64,000 nt of DNA. It comes from Paramoeba atlantica (lineage: Eukaryota; Discosea). Numbering within the stretch: the stretch's first letter is position 1; each line of letters starts with the position of its first letter. The stretch is from the NCBI GenBank assembly GCA_977017575.1, contig CDRNVI010000029.1, positions 682,001 to 746,000 on the forward strand, read 5' to 3'. The notes under the pieces were generated by a model that was not told the origin of the DNA, did not search any database, and was given only the letters and a program-made list of their open reading frames with translations. Below are positions 27,121 through 38,401 of this stretch, in pieces. The translations under genes and the position numbers were made by a program.

Positions 27121-27685
27121 TGTTCACAGTTCATTTAGCGGATCAGTCTTCATGTTCGGAAATAGGGATTTGGTTCAGAGAGCGATATCTTGCCAAACGA
27201 TTTGTTTAATAGCAATTACCGTTAGCTATACCGCATTTACCCGCTAGGTGGGTAATTACCCGACTTACCCGTTTGGGTATGACTTTTCGAATAGCAAAAA
27301 GGTCGTTGTCGAGCCAAGGTTGTATTGCTGTTTTAGGTGCATTGTGTATTTTTCCGAATCGAACACCGTAGAGAACCATGAGCATCTGTTTAGCCAATCT
27401 CTGCCGTTGTCACCTTCATATTTATATGTAAACGAGAGGGGGACACCTTTCGTGTAGGATGGACTCATAGTGTTGACGTAGTTTGTCCTGACGACAAACA
27501 GTTCTCAGAGCAACATCGTATGACTTACACTGTAATTACATACAGTATATTTAACTCATTCAACACTTTAAATCTTTATTATCTAATAGTATTAGATAGT
27601 AAATACACTATAGTTCTCGACTATCTTGACGGAATAAGTATAGTCTATATTCTCCTAAGAGTGTATATTGAATATCTTTACCCAT
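27121..27685. other. Intergenic, nothing recognised
   Basis: AT-rich spacer with several tacccg/gggta words at 27230-27285. The BMS1 frame reaches up to a TTG at 27668, but the first ATG is at 27686. Confidence 0.4.
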
Positions 27686-30600
27686 ATGGATTCCTCTACT
27701 ACTCAAGAACACAAAAGCTTTGTCAAGAAAATAAAGGGCCGTGGGGCCAAGAAAAAAGAGCTTGCTGTCAAAAAGAAGCGTGAATTGGACTCGGAACCTA
27801 ATAGGGGTCGCAACCCCAAAGCATTCACCCGACCCTCCGATGGTACACGTAAGGCGCTCGCAACGAAAAGAAAGGTTGAACAGCGAGAGAATCGCCTCCG
27901 GTTGCCCAACATCGACCTTTCCTATACGAAAACCTCTCCACCGCCGTTAGTGATTGCGGTCGTAGGACCACCCCGATCTGGAAAGAGCACATTGATACGA
28001 TCTCTGATAAAGGCTCTAACACAAAAGAAAGTGCAACGCGTGAATGGTCCCATCACAATGTGCGGCAAAAATGATTCCCAACGTGTAACATTTCTTGAGT
28101 GCCCTGCAACATTGAATGCCATGTGCGATGTAAGCAAAATTGCAGACATCGTAGTCATGGTAATCGACAGCTCCTTTGGCTTTGAACTTGAAACATTTGA
28201 GTTTTTGAATATCGCAACTGTACATGGGCTCCCGCGAATTGTTGGTATCTTAACGCACCTGGACAACATGAAAAATAATAAAACTCTCAAAAAATCGAAG
28301 AAGATTATGCGACATCGCTTTGCTCAAGAGGTTTCACAAGGTGCAAAATTGTTCTATCTCACTGGGAGGGAAAAAAGCGGGTTGTACAAGAGGAGTGAAA
28401 TGCTGACGCTTCAACACTACCTACACTCTGTTAAGGCCACGAATGTAACTTGGAAAGGTTCCCATCCGTATCTTCTTGCAGATCGATATGAAGATATTAC
28501 AAACAACGACGAGTCGGACGCATCTGATAGTAATCGAACTGTTGCATTCTACGGTTATGTCCGAGGCAAACCTTTACTGCCCCGTCAAAGCGTTCATCTT
28601 CCTGGGGTCGGTGACTACCCTGTTGCGCATATTATGCCTTTAAAAGATCCTTGTCGGACGATGAAGAAAAGCACGACCCGGTCCTTGACAGGTCGTAGCG
28701 GGCGTAGCGTCTACGCTCCCCAGTGTGATCTTGGGGAGCTGAGCTACCAACAAGATGGTGTGTTTGTACACATGGAACCACCTTCGCAGGCGTCGCCTTT
28801 ATCAAATGAAGCAACTGTCGAATCTGGGATCTCCTTGATTCAGGAGCTGCGAGATTTGAAGGCAGAAACGTTTTCGCATGCGGGAAAAATGTCCAACCTT
28901 TCTAGGGAGAGCTCAGCTAAAAATGGGTTTGTTCATCATGAAAATAATCTTTACGTGAGGGAAACGGATATTGCGTTAGAGGTTGAAACCAACAACACAT
29001 GCTTGTATTCGGATTTGGATTGCACTAAGCTTATTCCCTTCACTGGTCAGCCAACCACCAAAACAAATTGGGATGATCCAGAGAAAATAGGTAGCATCAG
29101 AAATTTGTTTATCACAGGAAGATGGGAAGAATCCGACTTATCAAAAGGCCTCCTTGAGGGGAAACCAAGCGAAGAGGGTTCATTAGAAAAAGGGTACGAA
29201 AGTATGGATTCAGAGGATACAGAGGATTCCAAAAATATGCAGAGCGATACGGACTCTGATAGCAGTAATGCAGCTAACGATGAAGAAGGAAATTACACAC
29301 ATCAGAATCGCGATGAGAGTTCCACACTCAGAAAACGGAAACACGCTATTCTTCAAGGTGACGAAGAAGCCCATTCTCTTGTACAGCACTTTTTGAATTC
29401 TTCATCCGTGGACAAGCCTTTAGTGCAATCGGAAAGTCCAATTGAAACCCAAAATTCTCTTCAAATCACAGCTGGTCTATCAAACGTTCCGCCTGGTATG
29501 TCAGCTGATTACTTTGAGCGAAAGAAGCGTCAAAAGCTCCAATTTTTGGATAGCTTATCAAGCACCAGATCTCCAAACTTAGATGACGGTGAAGATGAAG
29601 CACAAGAAGCCAATGTAACAAAAGGTCCTCAGACTCATCTTTCTCAGCTAGAGAATCAAGCAAAGAAACAGCACGAGTACGCTAATCAAGTGTTGGAAAG
29701 GATTGCCCCTGATGAGAACTCTCGCGTGAACATTTTAGGATATCTGCCTGGTATGTATGTGAGAGTTGTTTTGCGCAATCTTCCTGTGGAATCCTTAAAC
29801 ACATTACGTCAGTCGATCAATGCTCCTGTCATTCTCGGAGGTCTTCTTCCCGGTGAGGACACTCTGGGACTCATTCACGCTCGTGTAAAACGACATCGCT
29901 GGCACAAGGGTCTCGGCAAGTCGTACGATCCCGTTGTCTTTTCCATGGGGTGGAGAAGATTCCAGACCCAACCGATCTACGCAATGGAGGATCCCACAGG
30001 AAGGCAGCGTTTTTTAAAGTATACTCCTCAGCATATGCATTGTGTAGCAAGCTTCTACGGTCCTCAGGTTCCTCCAAATACAGGCATATGTGCATTACGT
30101 TTGCCTCGACAAGATGATAGTGAATCAATAGAAACGAAGCGTCCTCGATTTCGCTTGACCCTTTCTGGCTATACCATGGAAATTGCGACGACGTCTAGAA
30201 TAGTGAAGAAGCTCAAAATAGTGGGATACCCTCACAAGATCAGCAAGAATACTGTATTTGTCAAAGACATGTTTAGTAGTTCGAGCGAAGCTGTTCGTTT
30301 CGAAGGCGCAAAACTTCGTACAGTTTCCGGTATTCGTGGTGCAATAAAAAAGGCTGTAGCTACACAAGATGGGATGGTTCGTTGCAGTTTCGAAGACAAA
30401 TTGCTCAGGAGTGACATCATTTTTCTTCGTGCGTTCACGCCTGTGGAACCTCCCCAATATTATAACCCTGTCACAAATTTATGTGAAGTCGGTGGTCAGT
30501 GGAAGGGCATGCGTACCACCCGAGAGCTGCGTATTGCAACCGGTAGTAGCATTCCGAAGAATCCTGACAGTGAGTATCTTGAGAATCCAGTGCATAAAGA

Positions 30601-30970
30601 AGCCTCGGAGCACCACTTCTCTGTTCCGAAAGCACTCGCAAAGCAGTTGCCATATTCCCACAAGGAATCGAGAACGAATCCGAAGGCTAACATAGTGGTT
30701 GGAATACCGAAAGATATAAGAAGTGAAGTTGCTGAGTTGGCAACCGTATTTCAAGACCGCAAGGAGAGTCAGAAAATGTCCGTACTCGAGCACTTCGATA
30801 CAACCCGGAGGAAAATGGAGGCAACTGACGAAAAAGCAGCAAAGAAACGTTTGTTAGAAACCGAGAAGAAAGCCCGAAAAGACGAACTTCATCAAGCCCA
30901 ACGCGTTAAAAAATATAAAAAAGAAACCGCCAAGAAACTGGACTTTAGAAAAGGATCAAAGAGAGGATAA
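27686..30970 (+). CDS. BMS1: BMS1, ribosome biogenesis GTPase
   Basis: A nucleolar GTPase needed for 40S subunit assembly as part of the U3 small-subunit processome, where it delivers RCL1. About 1094 residues, close to yeast Bms1. The N-terminus is basic (KSFVKKIKGRGAKKKE, nuclear/nucleolar). The GTPase domain starts with VIAVVGPPRSGKSTLIRSLI (P loop near residue 93). ECPATLNAMCDVSKIADIVV and GILTHLDNMK complete it; as usual in Bms1, the guanine-specificity motif is THLD rather than NKxD. An acidic Ser/Asp middle follows (about 480-560), then the AARP2CN/RIBIOP_C region with YLPGMYVRVVLRN, HRWHKGLGKSYDPVVFSMGW, and FVKDMFSSSSEAVRFEGAKL, RTVSGIRGAIKKA. The end is Lys/Arg-rich. Confidence 0.95.
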   Translation: MDSSTTQEHKSFVKKIKGRGAKKKELAVKKKRELDSEPNRGRNPKAFTRPSDGTRKALATKRKVEQRENRLRLPNIDLSYTKTSPPPLVIAVVGPPRSGKSTLIRSLIKALTQKKVQRVNGPITMCGKNDSQRVTFLECPATLNAMCDVSKIADIVVMVIDSSFGFELETFEFLNIATVHGLPRIVGILTHLDNMKNNKTLKKSKKIMRHRFAQEVSQGAKLFYLTGREKSGLYKRSEMLTLQHYLHSVKATNVTWKGSHPYLLADRYEDITNNDESDASDSNRTVAFYGYVRGKPLLPRQSVHLPGVGDYPVAHIMPLKDPCRTMKKSTTRSLTGRSGRSVYAPQCDLGELSYQQDGVFVHMEPPSQASPLSNEATVESGISLIQELRDLKAETFSHAGKMSNLSRESSAKNGFVHHENNLYVRETDIALEVETNNTCLYSDLDCTKLIPFTGQPTTKTNWDDPEKIGSIRNLFITGRWEESDLSKGLLEGKPSEEGSLEKGYESMDSEDTEDSKNMQSDTDSDSSNAANDEEGNYTHQNRDESSTLRKRKHAILQGDEEAHSLVQHFLNSSSVDKPLVQSESPIETQNSLQITAGLSNVPPGMSADYFERKKRQKLQFLDSLSSTRSPNLDDGEDEAQEANVTKGPQTHLSQLENQAKKQHEYANQVLERIAPDENSRVNILGYLPGMYVRVVLRNLPVESLNTLRQSINAPVILGGLLPGEDTLGLIHARVKRHRWHKGLGKSYDPVVFSMGWRRFQTQPIYAMEDPTGRQRFLKYTPQHMHCVASFYGPQVPPNTGICALRLPRQDDSESIETKRPRFRLTLSGYTMEIATTSRIVKKLKIVGYPHKISKNTVFVKDMFSSSSEAVRFEGAKLRTVSGIRGAIKKAVATQDGMVRCSFEDKLLRSDIIFLRAFTPVEPPQYYNPVTNLCEVGGQWKGMRTTRELRIATGSSIPKNPDSEYLENPVHKEASEHHFSVPKALAKQLPYSHKESRTNPKANIVVGIPKDIRSEVAELATVFQDRKESQKMSVLEHFDTTRRKMEATDEKAAKKRLLETEKKARKDELHQAQRVKKYKKETAKKLDFRKGSKRG

Positions 30971-31219
30971 GAAACTCATAGAGAATGTATGCGATTGCGC
31001 ACTGTGACAAGTAACGTAAGTATAAGTAACGGGAATTGACAGTATGAACAAGATATCGAATTGTTATAATATATGCGCGTCTTCAGGTATCTATCATACG
31101 ATGTACAGAAGATGGCATGCTTACTGTGTGTCGCTTTGTTACCACAAACCTATTTTCACTGCATATTGCTTTTGAACACTTTTATTTTTCCGTCTTAATA
31201 AACCTTCAGTGATCGTTTC

Positions 31220-34069
31220 ATGTCGACGGAGGCATCCGAGTGCGTCGTGGATTGTGATACAACACGTATCCTTTCTTCGTCTTATTTACAGAAAGTGCCA
31301 CAACCAGATCCTATTCTTATACACATACTACAAGCTACGGAAGTCCTATTTCATACAAAAGGAGCATTTCGTAGCGAGGAAAGCAACAGTGACATATCAC
31401 TTCAAGTGCTTTATCCGGACCTTTGGCAGCGCATACAATCATCTGGTCCATGCACTGAAACCTCTTCTTGTGGGGTTAAGCGACTGACATTCGCACTTCT
31501 GCATTGCATGCTTCTGCAGCCCACTAGAGTGCGTACTCTCAAATGTTTTCTACCCCATACTGTGCATCATTTAATCTGCAGCGTGCATGCTATCACACTT
31601 CCGATAGGACAACTTCTTGAAGATTTAATTTTAGGCTCAATCATACACTGCACCGATTGGGCCATCATCCTGTACTTGGCATGGATAACCCAATCATACA
31701 AGTTTTTGAAGTGTCGCACAGTTATGATGAACTCCTTACATAAGGCAATAAACGCGTCGAGTGATTCCTTACACCACAAATCTCCACATTTTACAGGCGA
31801 CTGTCATGAACTTGCGCATGAAGCATTAATTATTCTTGGTTTTTCTGACGAAAAGCGTTCAGAATTCTTTGCCTCCTTCCAATTCTTATCCTCACGCACA
31901 AACGGTTGCGATTTATCGATTGCAACTCTTTTTAACACTGTTAGCTCACCCCCGCGAGCCCAAACCTATGGAGCTTACCACCTCTTTGAAAATCCTTCTT
32001 CGCCAAGTTCTGTATACATTTTTCCTAAGCAAAGAGACGACACCCCTGTGTTTGTCGTGCAACACACTACAGAGGACATCTCGGCTGCATCTTCCTTAGC
32101 AAATAAGGCGCACAACTTTGATGACGATGCAAACATGGATATTGTAAAAATGTTTACCACTTGCTTCCTTCAGAATACGCAAAACGCTGGTCGGCTTGTT
32201 ACGAGGTGGCTTTTGGATCCGAAAAAGATATTTTCACTTCAAAGGAGTCCAACTACTGGGCATCGCTCATGGATACAAATATTGTGTAATTCAAACCATA
32301 TGCTGCGTCGAAGGTTATTCGTACGTCAAATATTGTGGAGCAATGCCTCCAATCTTAGCGAATGTGTTGGGTGTCTTTTATCCATGCATGATGCTTTTTT
32401 TCTACCTGAGGCAAGCCACTCTTTGTGTCATGATGGTGCAGAAGAGCAAAAGGAAGGGCACGAATGGAAAGAGAGAAGCGCTTTTTCATTATCGTTAAAC
32501 GTTCTCTGCATTTTAGAAGAGTTTTTGTCCATTGAGCTGCAATGCACGAATGGGTGGTATTCGGAATCTTCTGAGCAACAAGGGACCCATAGTCCCCACC
32601 ACCAGGCTAACCCATCAAAGTTTTGGATGATCATACTTCTGTTGCGTCTATCACAACTACCAAACGGCAAAGGTGGGGATATTGCGAGCTTTACATTGTT
32701 ACATGCCATTTCCTATATGTACCGTCATATCATGCTTCTAGATGTCACTCTTGTTCATCGATTACGTCACCTTGTGGTTCATTTAGGACAGTCCTACGCT
32801 TTTGAAATGCCTTGGTCGTTGTGGTATGAAATGTGTACGGATTACTCGGATTCGCGCCTGGGCGTTTGCAGAAAGCTTTTCCTTCACGAAATTCTGAGTG
32901 ATATGACGGTACGCTCGTTTTCCCGCCGAGTACTTCGCGCTGTTCCTGAAGAACTTCATGCTCTCGTTCCTCGCACGCCACGTCGCGGGGCTCGTGACTC
33001 CTTCCGCCGCCTAGCAAGTCTAGAAAAGATTCTTGGGTCGAAAAACATGTTCATGTTAAAAAATGTCATGTTTCGGCTACGTGATTTATATTCCCCAAAT
33101 GTTGACTGTGACGCAAGTGAAAGTGCTCATATTCAGCTGATGCATTCTATTTTGTGTGAAAGTGAAGTGTCCCTCTGCTATCAGAGGGAATTGTTACATT
33201 TTTCACGTGACATATTTAGCGAATTAGACCTTTCGTTGTACGAGCAACTGAATCAGCATACGGATCTTGAGAGGGGAATCTTAAAAGAGGGAAAACGAGT
33301 TTCTATTCTACATTTCAAAATCTATGTGGAACTTTTGAATCACATTCTTACCTTCTGGAAAGGTAACTCTGCTGCGAGATTTCACACGTTTTGTAACGTA
33401 ATAAAGTCCGGGGTTTGTAGGCCTATACACATTGCGCTATGGTTGGAACAACCAGAAATTGTTCAAATCTGGGAGCAAAGTTGGATTACCGACGTACTTG
33501 TATATGCAATAGATCATGTCTTGCGGCCATCTGTCGAAAACATCTCTGAAGCGGGCAGCTTGTGTGCATCGAACACACGAGAGATTAGTACATCTGAGGC
33601 TAGTTACGTGCATGCAAAATGGGAATACGAAGTACGAGTTTTCCTTTTAGTATCACTACAGGCTTTATGTCAGCACATTTCAACGGCATGTTGTACTGAA
33701 AAAGAAGAGGTAAAAAAAATTATGGAATCTTCCCATGGGAAAGAAGGTATGAACCCGAAATGGCACACCAAAAACGTAGTTTGGCTTCGGGGAGCTGTAG
33801 GCATGGTGCGTATCTTACTGCGCTCAGCGCATAACAATTGTATTGCGGCGCGACTTCCTTCGCTATCGGCATGCTTGCGTGACATAGTTTTCATCGAGGG
33901 ATCAACTAATGATTTTTTGATAATCATGTTTATGGAAGTATTCGCACCACAAAAACTTCTCTATCGAGAGAATAATCTTTCAGAACGAACGCGAACATCA
34001 AATCTCAAATCCACGGAGAGTAGAAAACCCTTGATTTGCTTTCGAGAATTTTTAGAATATGAAAAATAG
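31220..34069 (+). CDS. NCBP1: Nuclear cap-binding protein CBP80-like (NCBP1)
   Basis: 949 residues, helical throughout. The best match is in the middle: HLVVHLGQSYAFEMPWSLWY, then SRLGVCRKLFLHEILSDMTV and RSFSRRVLRAVPEELHALVP. This fits the CBP80 segment in which NFxFxWSW is followed by a REVLEKCMRLSYxxRI block. Further on, VELLNHILTFWKGNSAARFH and FCNVIKSGVCRPIHIALWLE fit the third MIF4G-type domain. CBP80 binds CBP20 and holds the 5' cap of nuclear RNAs for export, splicing and quality control. Identity is low, so other MIF4G-like proteins are possible. The start codon lies 11 nt after a pyrimidine tract ending cttcag (31209). Confidence 0.6.
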   Translation: MSTEASECVVDCDTTRILSSSYLQKVPQPDPILIHILQATEVLFHTKGAFRSEESNSDISLQVLYPDLWQRIQSSGPCTETSSCGVKRLTFALLHCMLLQPTRVRTLKCFLPHTVHHLICSVHAITLPIGQLLEDLILGSIIHCTDWAIILYLAWITQSYKFLKCRTVMMNSLHKAINASSDSLHHKSPHFTGDCHELAHEALIILGFSDEKRSEFFASFQFLSSRTNGCDLSIATLFNTVSSPPRAQTYGAYHLFENPSSPSSVYIFPKQRDDTPVFVVQHTTEDISAASSLANKAHNFDDDANMDIVKMFTTCFLQNTQNAGRLVTRWLLDPKKIFSLQRSPTTGHRSWIQILCNSNHMLRRRLFVRQILWSNASNLSECVGCLLSMHDAFFLPEASHSLCHDGAEEQKEGHEWKERSAFSLSLNVLCILEEFLSIELQCTNGWYSESSEQQGTHSPHHQANPSKFWMIILLLRLSQLPNGKGGDIASFTLLHAISYMYRHIMLLDVTLVHRLRHLVVHLGQSYAFEMPWSLWYEMCTDYSDSRLGVCRKLFLHEILSDMTVRSFSRRVLRAVPEELHALVPRTPRRGARDSFRRLASLEKILGSKNMFMLKNVMFRLRDLYSPNVDCDASESAHIQLMHSILCESEVSLCYQRELLHFSRDIFSELDLSLYEQLNQHTDLERGILKEGKRVSILHFKIYVELLNHILTFWKGNSAARFHTFCNVIKSGVCRPIHIALWLEQPEIVQIWEQSWITDVLVYAIDHVLRPSVENISEAGSLCASNTREISTSEASYVHAKWEYEVRVFLLVSLQALCQHISTACCTEKEEVKKIMESSHGKEGMNPKWHTKNVVWLRGAVGMVRILLRSAHNNCIAARLPSLSACLRDIVFIEGSTNDFLIIMFMEVFAPQKLLYRENNLSERTRTSNLKSTESRKPLICFREFLEYEK

Positions 34070-34239
34070 GAAAAGTAACGTTGCTTTTCACCAATACATT
34101 ATTAAACACAAGCACTAACATCTTTACTTTAAGTCAAAGGAGTTTTGCTTCGAGAGGGTTTATAGCGTCATTGTCTAGTTAACATTTATTACTCAAGGGT
34201 ATGTAATCAAGATGTTTGAAGCATAACATCAGAAACGTC

Positions 34240-37065
34240 ATGCGCTTAACTTGGATTGATTATGATGGAGGCCTGCCTAAACTCTATTTGGAGGTTTTTC
34301 GTGACGTTCACTGTAAGGTATTGCTTTTAACACCTTCACAACTTGGTGTATTAGAAGGGCCAAAGACGTTTGATAGCGAACACCATGACACGAGTCCTCC
34401 TGATCCTTCTCCGTTTGCTGCCTTACGAACACTTTCAACTTTTGAATTTGTTCGCTTGATTTCGGAACCAATAAGTTTACAAAAGCATATCCACGAATAT
34501 GTTATGACTCCATATAGCTTGATGAGTGCAGCGGCGTGCGGTATGACCACAGCGGATGTGTTGTTCGGCCTGTACGTTGCTCTAGGCGGAAAAGTGTGCT
34601 CAGAAAATGTTGTTGAATTTATGCTGTTGCTAAAATTGCTTACCGTAAACGATTGTGGGCGTTCAGAGGTTGTTCCTTGCTCTAGGACTACAAATAAATC
34701 TCCAGCACAAAGGAAGAAAAAGAAATCAAATTCGAAATCATCCCAAAATGAGATGGAAAGAGGGAAACAGCCAAGAGAGTTCGAAGAGATCAATAACAGC
34801 CTTCCCCGTGATCATAGCATTTCAATTATCTCATTCTTTAAAGAGCTTGCACCAACTAGGGTTATTTCATACATTATGAATATTTACGAAAAGTACAATA
34901 AAATGAGCATTGTACTCGGCTCATTGAAAGGTACAACGCAAAATACAAGTCCTTACTTTCACAAGAGCAAGAGTGCATACTCTCTGGAATTACAAAAGAC
35001 CAGCGACGGCGTCAATTTGTTAGCGAAATCAATGGCTCCTTCTCTCTCGAAGAACGAACGTCCGATTGCTCAAGGCTCGTTAGCCAGTCCCGATAAAATA
35101 CACATCGACGAACAAGGAGGTGGTACTCTTGAATGCAGTGACAGCAAAGCCAAGCCTACATCAGAGTCTTTCTCCTCAGAGCAACCACATTTTCAAAATT
35201 CATCTTTTAATGCTGATTATGTTTTAGAGATGGAGGCGCCCGAATCGATTTCAGAAATGCTACAAAGCCGCTTCGATCTTGTTCCTGTAGAGAGAGGAAG
35301 TCCATCTAGTGTAAGTACTGTAGAGAAAACTTTCATTCATTTTGAAAATCAAGATCTTAAGGAGAAACCCAGTTTCCGTTCTGCTAAAAGAAACTTTGTC
35401 ATTCCTATGCGTAATCTGAAATCATTGAAAACGTACCTCATTGACACCTGCGGATACTCCGTCATGCAAGAGTACGACTTTCGAAAAGAAAATGATTTCT
35501 CTCTTCCTCCTCTATCCATCTCTCTAGAAAGTTCTGTTTTCTTACGTCCGTATCAACGCGAAGCGTTGAGCCATTTTGTTATAAATGGCCAAAGAGCTGT
35601 CAGTGGGATTATAGTTCTTCCTTGTGGAGCAGGAAAGACTCTTTTAGGTATCAGTGCACTATGCACAGTAGGGAGACCGGCCGTTGTTGTTTGTCCGTCT
35701 GCAGTATCCGTTGAACAATGGAAAAGACAATTTCTTGAATTCACGACTTCGATAAATACGAACGATCCAAATGTTAAAACTCAAGTACGTTCTCTTCTTA
35801 GCCGGGGTAAACAATCTATTACGAATTCAACTTCAATCATTCTGACAACTTACAGCATGTTGTGTGTAGATCCCGCACGTCGCTCGGAAAAGAGTAGGCG
35901 CATGATTGACCGTCTGACGTCTCGACCATGGGGTACGCTCATACTCGACGAAGTACATTCACTTCCTGCAAATATTTTTCAGCGAATTATGTCACAGGTT
36001 CACGCAAGGTGCGTTTTAGGCCTCACAGCGACTCTGCTACGCGAGGACGACAAGGTTCAAAACCTCACACATCTGGTCGGACCGAAATTGTATGAGGTGT
36101 CAAGAAATTATTTAGTGCAACAAAATTATCTTGCCCAAGTATCGTGCGTCCAACTAACATGTACTATGACTCCTCCTTTTTTGAAAGAGTATTCTCGACC
36201 AGGGTCTCCAATGCCGCTTCGACTTTGTCTCGCTGCATCCAATCCACAAAAAATTAGAGAGTGTGTTCATCTTTGCCAAAAACATACCCGTAATGGAGAT
36301 AAGGTTATGGTGTTCTCGGATTCACTTTTTGCCTTACACATCTGCCGTGAGGCATTGCGCTGTCCTATTCTGACGGGCAAAACCCCTCATCATGAACGAC
36401 TTGCTATCCTTTCGGATTTTCAGCACTCTTTGTCATGTTCAGTGCTTTGTATTAGTCGAGTGGGCGACACAAGCATTAACCTCCCCGCGGCTTCTGTATT
36501 GGTCCAAATTAGTTTTCAAGGTGGAAGTCGTCGTCAAGAAGTTCAACGTATCGGCCGTTTGCTTCAACCCAAACCCTCGGGTGGTTCGACGTATTTCTAC
36601 AGTCTCATTAGCAGCCACACCCACGAAATCTCATTTGCGCATAGACGTCGTTCCTACCTGGAGCAACAAGGGTATCAAATTCTTTCAAAAAGAAGCTTTT
36701 TGGATCCTTCGTTGCAGTCTTCCTATGGAATCACATTGCCTATGTCCTCCAACGAAGGCGTTCTTGACGTTCTGGGACGCGCGATTAGCCAGTGGGAATC
36801 TGTCTTTCACGACGACATGCTCGAACAGCGAACCCTTCTCGACGATACTTTGATACCATCCATTGCAAACGGGGGAAGCAAAGAAAATACGTGGAAAAGA
36901 TCAAGAAATGCAGTAGAGTCACCTCCGTTTTCCGCTAACGATTGGATTGAACATCGTGAGGAAGGCATAGTGATGAGACATGGATCTCTTGCTGATCTCT
37001 CTGTGGGGGAGAATGATCTCGTTTTCTCGGAGTATACGTTGCTAGATGAGAAAGTGGTTTCATAG
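34240..37065 (+). CDS. ERCC3: XPB/ERCC3/SSL2, TFIIH DNA helicase subunit
   Basis: A superfamily 2 translocase of TFIIH, acting in promoter opening by RNA polymerase II and in nucleotide excision repair. About 941 residues. The N-terminal XPB damage-recognition-like domain (about 60-140) has FVRLISEPISLQKHIHEYVM and TPYSLMSAAACGMTTADVLF. A long polar insert (about 150-380) makes it longer than the usual 780. The helicase core has RPYQREALSHFV, LPCGAGKTLLGI (Walker A, about 460), LILDEVHSLPA (DEVH), GLTATLLREDDK with the XPB-specific RED triplet, VLCISRVGDTSINLPAASVL, and VQRIGRLLQPKPSG (motif VI). The first ATG in frame is 34240; the frame opens earlier only at a TTG. Confidence 0.95.
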   Translation: MRLTWIDYDGGLPKLYLEVFRDVHCKVLLLTPSQLGVLEGPKTFDSEHHDTSPPDPSPFAALRTLSTFEFVRLISEPISLQKHIHEYVMTPYSLMSAAACGMTTADVLFGLYVALGGKVCSENVVEFMLLLKLLTVNDCGRSEVVPCSRTTNKSPAQRKKKKSNSKSSQNEMERGKQPREFEEINNSLPRDHSISIISFFKELAPTRVISYIMNIYEKYNKMSIVLGSLKGTTQNTSPYFHKSKSAYSLELQKTSDGVNLLAKSMAPSLSKNERPIAQGSLASPDKIHIDEQGGGTLECSDSKAKPTSESFSSEQPHFQNSSFNADYVLEMEAPESISEMLQSRFDLVPVERGSPSSVSTVEKTFIHFENQDLKEKPSFRSAKRNFVIPMRNLKSLKTYLIDTCGYSVMQEYDFRKENDFSLPPLSISLESSVFLRPYQREALSHFVINGQRAVSGIIVLPCGAGKTLLGISALCTVGRPAVVVCPSAVSVEQWKRQFLEFTTSINTNDPNVKTQVRSLLSRGKQSITNSTSIILTTYSMLCVDPARRSEKSRRMIDRLTSRPWGTLILDEVHSLPANIFQRIMSQVHARCVLGLTATLLREDDKVQNLTHLVGPKLYEVSRNYLVQQNYLAQVSCVQLTCTMTPPFLKEYSRPGSPMPLRLCLAASNPQKIRECVHLCQKHTRNGDKVMVFSDSLFALHICREALRCPILTGKTPHHERLAILSDFQHSLSCSVLCISRVGDTSINLPAASVLVQISFQGGSRRQEVQRIGRLLQPKPSGGSTYFYSLISSHTHEISFAHRRRSYLEQQGYQILSKRSFLDPSLQSSYGITLPMSSNEGVLDVLGRAISQWESVFHDDMLEQRTLLDDTLIPSIANGGSKENTWKRSRNAVESPPFSANDWIEHREEGIVMRHGSLADLSVGENDLVFSEYTLLDEKVVS

Positions 37066-37640
37066 AGGCTCTAGAAATTGAAAAGAAAGTAAATAATTAA
37101 CGCGACTCTATCTTGAGTTTTATCGATGCAGGGCGAAAACCTATAGAGAGAATTACTCCTTGCGAGGACAGCGCAATGACGCCTGTCGCACGGAGGGTTC
37201 GTCATAGAGCCACGCCAACGTGGTCCTCAAGGGAGGTCCCGTAGTGCATTGGGGGGGTACTGGGTTTTCGCTTGGGGGGTATCAATGAGTGTCTGCAAGA
37301 GGACGCACCCACACAGCATTGTTGAGAGGCTGCAAGAAGCCTTTCGGCTACACAGCATCGTTGAGTGGCTGCAAGAGGGTGCGTCGCACACAGCATTAAA
37401 GAGAGGCTTTCCCCGGCATCCATCCAGTGGGAGCATTCGGCGGGCAATGAACACCCCGCTGCACACAGGGGTGTGAGGTCGCGCATCTCCTACTTTAACG
37501 GAAACATAAGTTTCCGTCCCTAGCCGTAGGGACGGCTATTTAATTCCAGGGCAGCAAAAGCGATACTTTTAATATTTCAAGTTGAAACTTTCAACAGTTC
37601 CCGATAGCCAATAGATATTGTGAACCTTACTAGAACGGGA
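37066..37640. repeat. Intergenic with tandem repeat of about 45 bp
   Basis: Two to three related copies of a unit (cacagcatcgttgagtggct, gcaagag) lie at about 37312-37400. A hairpin ccgtccctagccgtagggacgg is at 37515-37540. It ends at the LINE fragment. Confidence 0.5.
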
Positions 37641-38302
37641 CCCCGAGTGGGAAACAGCGGCCCGCCTTCGGTACTTGGTCTCCCCGACCTCCGAACCTGA
37701 ACTACAGTGCGTGTGCGGCGCCACCCTCAGGAACGAGGATTTTTGCATCCACGCGCTGGACTGCAAGAAGGTCAGGGGCAAGACCCAAGCCTCTCGACAT
37801 AAAGTAGTTAAGGAAACCTTCCGAAACCTCCTAATCAACTATGGTTTCTCCCCAGACCTTTGCGAACCCAGGTTCGACAACGGTCGAGGCCCTGACATAT
37901 GATTCCAACTGGGCCGGAAGCTCGCCGTTGTGGACGTCACCGTGGTCAACCCACTGGCCCCGTCCTACGTAGATAAGGAGGCCGCCCATCCCTCTTATAC
38001 ACTGAGGATGGCGGAAGGCAACAAGCGCCGCGCCCATGACGAGATGGCGGCCGCCAGAGGGATGGATTTTTTCCCCCTGGCCTTCATCACCTATGGGGTG
38101 CCTGGCCCAGAGACCCTCAATTTTCTCAATAGGGTGGCCAGAGCACACACGTCCGACAGGGCCGGATGTCTCTCTCACCCTCTGATGGCTATGGGAGTAG
38201 CCATCCAGAAGGGCAATGCCCAGATAGTGCAAGCGGCGGTACAGGATTGGTACCGTCGCGGGGTGCGCTAACTGGGGTAGGAGGGGGGGTGAAAATATAA
38301 TA
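37641..38302 (+). mobile_element. Truncated LINE (non-LTR) 3' fragment, copy 1
   Basis: It matches the 3' part of the longer LINE at 60.4-62.7 kb almost base for base from about 37650. It encodes the C-terminal CCHC-like knuckle (CVCGATLRNEDFCIHALDCK) and the restriction-like endonuclease region (FDNGRGPDI, VDVTVVNPLAPSYVDKE, AEGNKRRAHDEMA). One in-frame TGA stands where copy 2 has a Cys codon (37901). It keeps a stretch of about 115 bp (ETLNFLNRVARAHTSDRAGC) that copy 2 lacks. The frame ends at RRGVR, followed by a short G-rich tail and gaaaatataat. It is 5'-truncated, as is typical for target-primed insertion, and lies 100 bp before the next gene. Confidence 0.85.
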
Positions 38303-38401
38303 TAATATCCGTCTTTTTTTAGGCTTCATACTTAGCAGGATCGGGGGTGGTGCTAAAAAACTTCCTAAAACTTTCATTTTCCTATCTGCGATTTTTACTA
38401 C

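Noticed and set aside
32428-32709. Small minus-strand ORFs within the CBP80-like, XPB and BMS1 genes
   Set aside because: Short, without domains, and overlapped by strong plus-strand genes.
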